Shown piece by piece: positions 4,146 through 6,585 of a DNA stretch of 6,585 nucleotides. The stretch is from Trebonia sp. (GTDB lineage: Bacteria > Actinomycetota > Actinomycetes > Streptosporangiales > Streptosporangiaceae). The notes under the pieces were generated by a model that was not told the origin of the DNA, did no database searches, and worked only from the letters and a program-made list of their open reading frames with translations. The DNA lies in the NCBI GenBank assembly GCA_030043595.1, contig JASHXJ010000305.1:1-6585 (forward strand), in the 5' to 3' direction. The translations under genes were made by a program, and so were the position numbers. The number at the start of each line of letters is the position of its first letter. Position 1 is the stretch's first letter.

Positions 4146-6585
4146 ATGGACGCATGGGTCGTGCCTGGCTACGTGCACGAGCGGGAACTCGGGCACGGGG
4201 CGTCTGGCCGCGTGGTCGCGGCCGTGCACCGCGATTCCGGCGAGCGGGTGGCGATCAAGTACCTCGCGCCCCCGCTGTTCGCGAACCGTGCCTTCCGTGT
4301 GCGCTACCGCTACGAGGCCGCGGTCCTGAAGTCCATTGACGTCCCGCAGGTCGTCCGGCTGTCCGGCTACGTCGAAGAGCCCGGCGTGGGCGCGGCCATC
4401 GTGATGGAGCTGGTCGACGGGGTCTCGCTGCGCGCGATGATCGCGCGGCACGGGGCGATCTCCCCGGAAGCAGCGCTCGCAGTGCTGAAGGGATCGCTGC
4501 TCGGCCTCGGCTCCGCTCACGCACTCGGCGTCGCGCACCGCGACTACAAGCCGGAGAACGTGCTCGTCGACGGCGAGGGGAACAGCAAGGTCTCCGGCTT
4601 CGGCGTGGCGGTCAGGGCGGGCAGGCGCGTCCTGGCGGCAGGCACCCCGCTGTACCTGGCACCGGAACGGTGGGAAGGCGCCGAGCCAAGCCCGGCCGCC
4701 GACATCTACGCCGCCACGGCGGTGTTCTTCGAGTGCCTGACCGGCAAGGCGCCGTTCTCCGGTTCGCTCAGCCAGCTGCGCAGACAGCACCTGTTCGCCG
4801 GCGTGCCCGTCAGCCAGGTCGAGACTCCGCTTCGCGGCCTGGTCGCGCATGGCATGGCGACGTTTCCGACGGCCAGGCCGGCCCATGCCATGGCATTCGT
4901 CGCCGAGCTCCAGAAGACCGCGGTCGCCGCCTACGGGCCGCAGTGGGAGGCACGCGGTCGCAGCCAGCTGGCGGAGCGCGCCGCGGCGCTGCTGCACCCG
5001 GCCGGCACGAGCGCCGACGAGGAAACGAGCAAGGCGTCAGCGGTCACCTGGATCGCCCGCCACAGGAAGACCGCCGTCGTGAGCGTCGCGGCGAGCGTCG
5101 CGGTCATAGTCGGGATCGCCACGACGGCGATCGCCGTCTCGAACGGCGGTAACCACAGTCTGCGCACGGCAAGCAGCCTGGCGGACGCTGCGACGCCGCC
5201 GGTCGTCACGGTGAACGCGATCTTCCAGGCGACCGCCAACACGGTACCGCCGACGGCGGTATCGTCCTGCCACACGCCTACGACGTTCACGTACAGCTCC
5301 GACATCACCGCGTCGGCGGCCGGGGTGGTGTCCTATCGGTGGGTGTACTCATCCGGCAAGAACAGCGCGGTACGGGCGCTTCGGTTCGCCAAGGCGGGGA
5401 CCGAGCTGGTACCAGGCGGGGTCGTGCGGGCCAAGGTCGCCGGCACCGGCTGGGCGGAACTCCAGATCGTGAAACCCACGGCGGCACATTCGAACAAGGC
5501 GACCTACCGACTGGTGTGCAGGAAGCCGGGCAGCCGGCCAGGCCAGGTCACGGCGGTGGCGGCGGTGACACCGGCAAACGGCACGGTCAGGTGCGGGGCC
5601 GCGCCGCCTTACTTCACCTTCACCGGCACGATCACCGCGGCGAAGGCCGGGCGGGTCAGTTACTACTGGGAACTGTCCGACGGAACGGCGTCGGCGCCGG
5701 CGACCCTGACGTTCCGGGCACCCGGTACCCAGGCAGTGCAGCCGTTCATCGTAGTGCCGCCAGGCGACACCGTCACGAGCGCGGCCGAGCTCGTGGTCAC
5801 CAGCCCGGTCCAGGCCGTCTCCAACACGGCCGCGTACTCGCTGACGTGCGTAACCCCGACCAGCGGCAGCAAGTATCCCGCGCTGGCGATCACCACGTCC
5901 GCGCTGCCCGGCGGGACCGAGGGCACGGCCTATTCGGCCGCCCTGGCCGCGGCCGGCGGCGACGGCCGCTACACCTGGACCGCGACCGGACTGCCCAGCG
6001 GCCTCGGCATCAACGCGGGCACGGGCGTGATCAGCGGCATCCCCGCAGGCGCGGGCACCTCCGAGGTCACGGTGACCGCCACGGACGCGGAGCACCCGGT
6101 AGCGCAGCAGGCGACGCATACGTTCCGCCTCGCCGTCAGCAACCTGGTTTACCCGCCATTGGCGATCACGACGGCAGCGCTGCCTGGCGGCGCCGCCGGG
6201 ACCGCCTATACGGTCACCCTGGCCGCGGTCGGCGGCCACGGCGCTTACACCTGGTCCGCCACCGGACTGCCGGACGGTCTCGGCATCAATGCGCACACGG
6301 GCACCATTACCGGCATCCCGGCTGGCGGCGGTACCTCCGAGGTCCTGGTGACCGTCACGGACGCTGAGACCCCGACACCGCAGACGGCGACGGCGACGCT
6401 CGCCCTGACCGTGGCCTACCCGGTGCTCGCGATCACCACGGCGGCGCTGCCTGACGGGGCCGCCGGGGCCGCCTATACGGCGGCCCTGGCCGCGGCCGGC
6501 GGCGACGGCGACTATACCTGGACCGCGACCGGACTGCCCGCGGGGCTCGCCCTGGATGGCACCACGGGTGTGATCACCGGTGCCC
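4146..6585 (+). CDS. Transmembrane Hanks-type Ser/Thr kinase homologue (GFG variant) with extracytoplasmic Ig-like repeats, 3' end outside window
   Basis: The reading frame is open from ATG 4146 to the window edge (813 codons, no stop). The kinase domain spans about residues 8-257: glycine loop GHGASGRV (16-23), VAIK Lys38, probable alpha-C Glu57, HRDYKPEN (131-138; D133 and N138 intact), GTPLYLAPE (166-174) and DIYAA (D186). The metal-binding DFG motif instead reads GFG, with G151 encoded by GGC at 4596-4598. The conserved KDP near the C-lobe end is TFP. After RHRK (306-308) comes one hydrophobic helix, 309-331, placing the kinase inside the cell and the rest outside. Outside are two modules with paired cysteines (C375/C458, C483/C568), then He_PIG-like repeats from 577. 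Actinobacterial kinases of this HRDYKPEN group normally keep DFG. It probably acts as a surface sensor or scaffold; catalytic activity is uncertain. It is divergent from the SpoIIE phosphatase gene. Confidence 0.9.
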   Translation, partial: MDAWVVPGYVHERELGHGASGRVVAAVHRDSGERVAIKYLAPPLFANRAFRVRYRYEAAVLKSIDVPQVVRLSGYVEEPGVGAAIVMELVDGVSLRAMIARHGAISPEAALAVLKGSLLGLGSAHALGVAHRDYKPENVLVDGEGNSKVSGFGVAVRAGRRVLAAGTPLYLAPERWEGAEPSPAADIYAATAVFFECLTGKAPFSGSLSQLRRQHLFAGVPVSQVETPLRGLVAHGMATFPTARPAHAMAFVAELQKTAVAAYGPQWEARGRSQLAERAAALLHPAGTSADEETSKASAVTWIARHRKTAVVSVAASVAVIVGIATTAIAVSNGGNHSLRTASSLADAATPPVVTVNAIFQATANTVPPTAVSSCHTPTTFTYSSDITASAAGVVSYRWVYSSGKNSAVRALRFAKAGTELVPGGVVRAKVAGTGWAELQIVKPTAAHSNKATYRLVCRKPGSRPGQVTAVAAVTPANGTVRCGAAPPYFTFTGTITAAKAGRVSYYWELSDGTASAPATLTFRAPGTQAVQPFIVVPPGDTVTSAAELVVTSPVQAVSNTAAYSLTCVTPTSGSKYPALAITTSALPGGTEGTAYSAALAAAGGDGRYTWTATGLPSGLGINAGTGVISGIPAGAGTSEVTVTATDAEHPVAQQATHTFRLAVSNLVYPPLAITTAALPGGAAGTAYTVTLAAVGGHGAYTWSATGLPDGLGINAHTGTITGIPAGGGTSEVLVTVTDAETPTPQTATATLALTVAYPVLAITTAALPDGAAGAAYTAALAAAGGDGDYTWTATGLPAGLALDGTTGVITGA
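4596..4604 (+). other. Degenerate DFG motif (GFG) of the kinase
   Basis: The codons GGC-TTC-GGC encode G151-F152-G153, 18 residues after catalytic D133, exactly where Asp-Phe-Gly is expected (context SKVSGFGVAVRAG). Asp would need only GAC in place of GGC, a single-base difference. The Asp normally chelates the Mg-ATP complex. The animal protein CASK also carries GFG and has been described as a pseudokinase with weak Mg-independent activity. Confidence 0.85.
5070..5138 (+). other. Transmembrane helix of the receptor kinase
   Basis: Residues 309-331 are an uncharged run rich in Ala, Val and Ile. They are preceded by the basic RHRK cluster and followed by the polar SNGGNHS. Under the positive-inside rule the N-terminal kinase is cytoplasmic and the C-terminal repeats are exported. 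Confidence 0.85.
5196..5861 (+). repeat. Two tandem cysteine-paired Ig-like modules in the kinase ectodomain
   Basis: Module 1 (about residues 351-460) and module 2 (about 463-572) share one pattern: an early Cys, an F-T-x-T/S-x-x-ITA segment, an Ala/Gly turn, VSYRW or VSYYW, and a closing YRLVC or YSLTC. The cysteines are 83 residues apart in module 1 and 85 in module 2 (C375/C458, C483/C568). This suggests one disulfide per module, feasible in an exported domain, and an old internal duplication. A ligand cannot be inferred. I do not recognise a specific named family beyond an Ig-like beta sandwich. Confidence 0.65.
5874..6149 (+). repeat. He_PIG-like putative Ig repeat 1 of the kinase ectodomain
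   Basis: Residues 577-668 (92 aa). The hallmark He_PIG pattern is clear: LAITTSALPGG, then AYSAALAAAGGDG, YTWTATGLPSGL, a TGVISGIP turn and a TSEVTVTATD strand. In other proteins this family occurs in surface and cell-wall proteins, often as tandem arrays with structural or adhesive roles. Confidence 0.85.
6150..6416 (+). repeat. He_PIG-like putative Ig repeat 2 of the kinase ectodomain
   Basis: Residues 669-757 (89 aa). It follows repeat 1 directly and has the same landmarks: LAITTAALPGG, YTWSATGLPDGL, TGTITGIP, TSEVLVTVTD. Over the first 45 positions I count 33 identities with repeat 1 and 35 with repeat 3. Confidence 0.85.
6417..6585 (+). repeat. He_PIG-like putative Ig repeat 3 of the kinase ectodomain, cut by the window end
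   Basis: Residues 758-813 of the frame, running into the window edge after TGVITGA. Over the first 45 positions I count 36 identities with repeat 1. The array may continue beyond the window, so the total number of repeats and the protein's C-terminus (cell-wall linkage or secretion) are unknown. Confidence 0.8.

Noticed and set aside
4848..4892. 10-bp inverted repeat CATGGCATGG / CCATGCCATG inside the kinase coding sequence
   Set aside because: The arms are 25 bp apart and lie within coding sequence. The match follows from repeated His/Met/Ala codons and needs no regulatory explanation.
4041..4997. A 318-codon minus-strand open frame over the intergenic region and kinase domain
   Set aside because: Its composition (Arg, His, Asp, Gln runs) is typical of antisense translation, and it overlaps a kinase domain whose motifs are clear on the plus strand.
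5339..6367. Long alternative frames over the ectodomain repeats, plus strand 5339-6367 and minus strand 5349-6296
   Set aside because: They arise from the repetitive GC-rich DNA. The kinase frame gives a coherent TM and Ig-like repeat protein, whereas these give Arg/Gly/His-rich sequence with no domain.
5874..6585. Tandem repeat array considered as CRISPR or another non-coding repeat
   Set aside because: The units are about 270 bp, in frame without stops, and encode a recognised Ig-like protein repeat. There are no short direct repeats with unique spacers.

Overview
The window is GC-rich DNA with strong G/C preference at third codon positions. Every recognisable protein has its closest remembered relatives in filamentous actinomycetes such as Streptomyces. 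These include an AldO-type alditol oxidase, a PAS/GAF/SpoIIE/HATPase regulator, and a kinase with the actinobacterial HRDYKPEN catalytic loop. The organism is therefore most likely a high-GC actinomycete. Species cannot be told from the sequence.

Layout: (1) 1-141 is a leader with a perfect inverted repeat at 60-78. (2) 142-1416 (+) encodes a complete FAD-dependent alditol/sugar oxidase of the VAO family. (3) 1423 to about 3927 (-) encodes a multidomain signalling protein, PAS-PAS-GAF-SpoIIE phosphatase-RsbW-like ATPase. It is tail to tail with the oxidase, with only 6 bp between the stop codons. (4) 3928-4145 is a 218-bp divergent intergenic region. (5) 4146 to the window end (+) encodes the first 813 residues of a membrane-anchored Hanks-type Ser/Thr kinase homologue. 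Its order is an N-terminal kinase domain, one transmembrane helix, two cysteine-paired Ig-like modules and at least three putative-Ig (He_PIG-like) repeats. Its end lies outside the window.

The SpoIIE regulator probably feeds a partner-switching (anti-sigma/anti-anti-sigma) pathway. Its phosphatase would reactivate a STAS-domain antagonist and its C-terminal GHKL domain could phosphorylate one or bind a sigma factor. The divergent receptor kinase looks like a surface sensor. The shared intergenic region suggests coordinated expression, but no sequence proves that the two interact. The oxidase is a metabolic enzyme with no evident link to them.

The most notable point is in the kinase. The P-loop, VAIK lysine, HRD and catalytic-loop Asn are intact, but the metal-binding Asp of DFG is Gly (G151), so it may be a pseudokinase or an atypical kinase. 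The tandem extracytoplasmic repeats keep long stretches of identical DNA, suggesting recent duplication or homogenisation. I see no CRISPR array, transposase, tRNA or rRNA. I found no system here that I can defend as wholly new.
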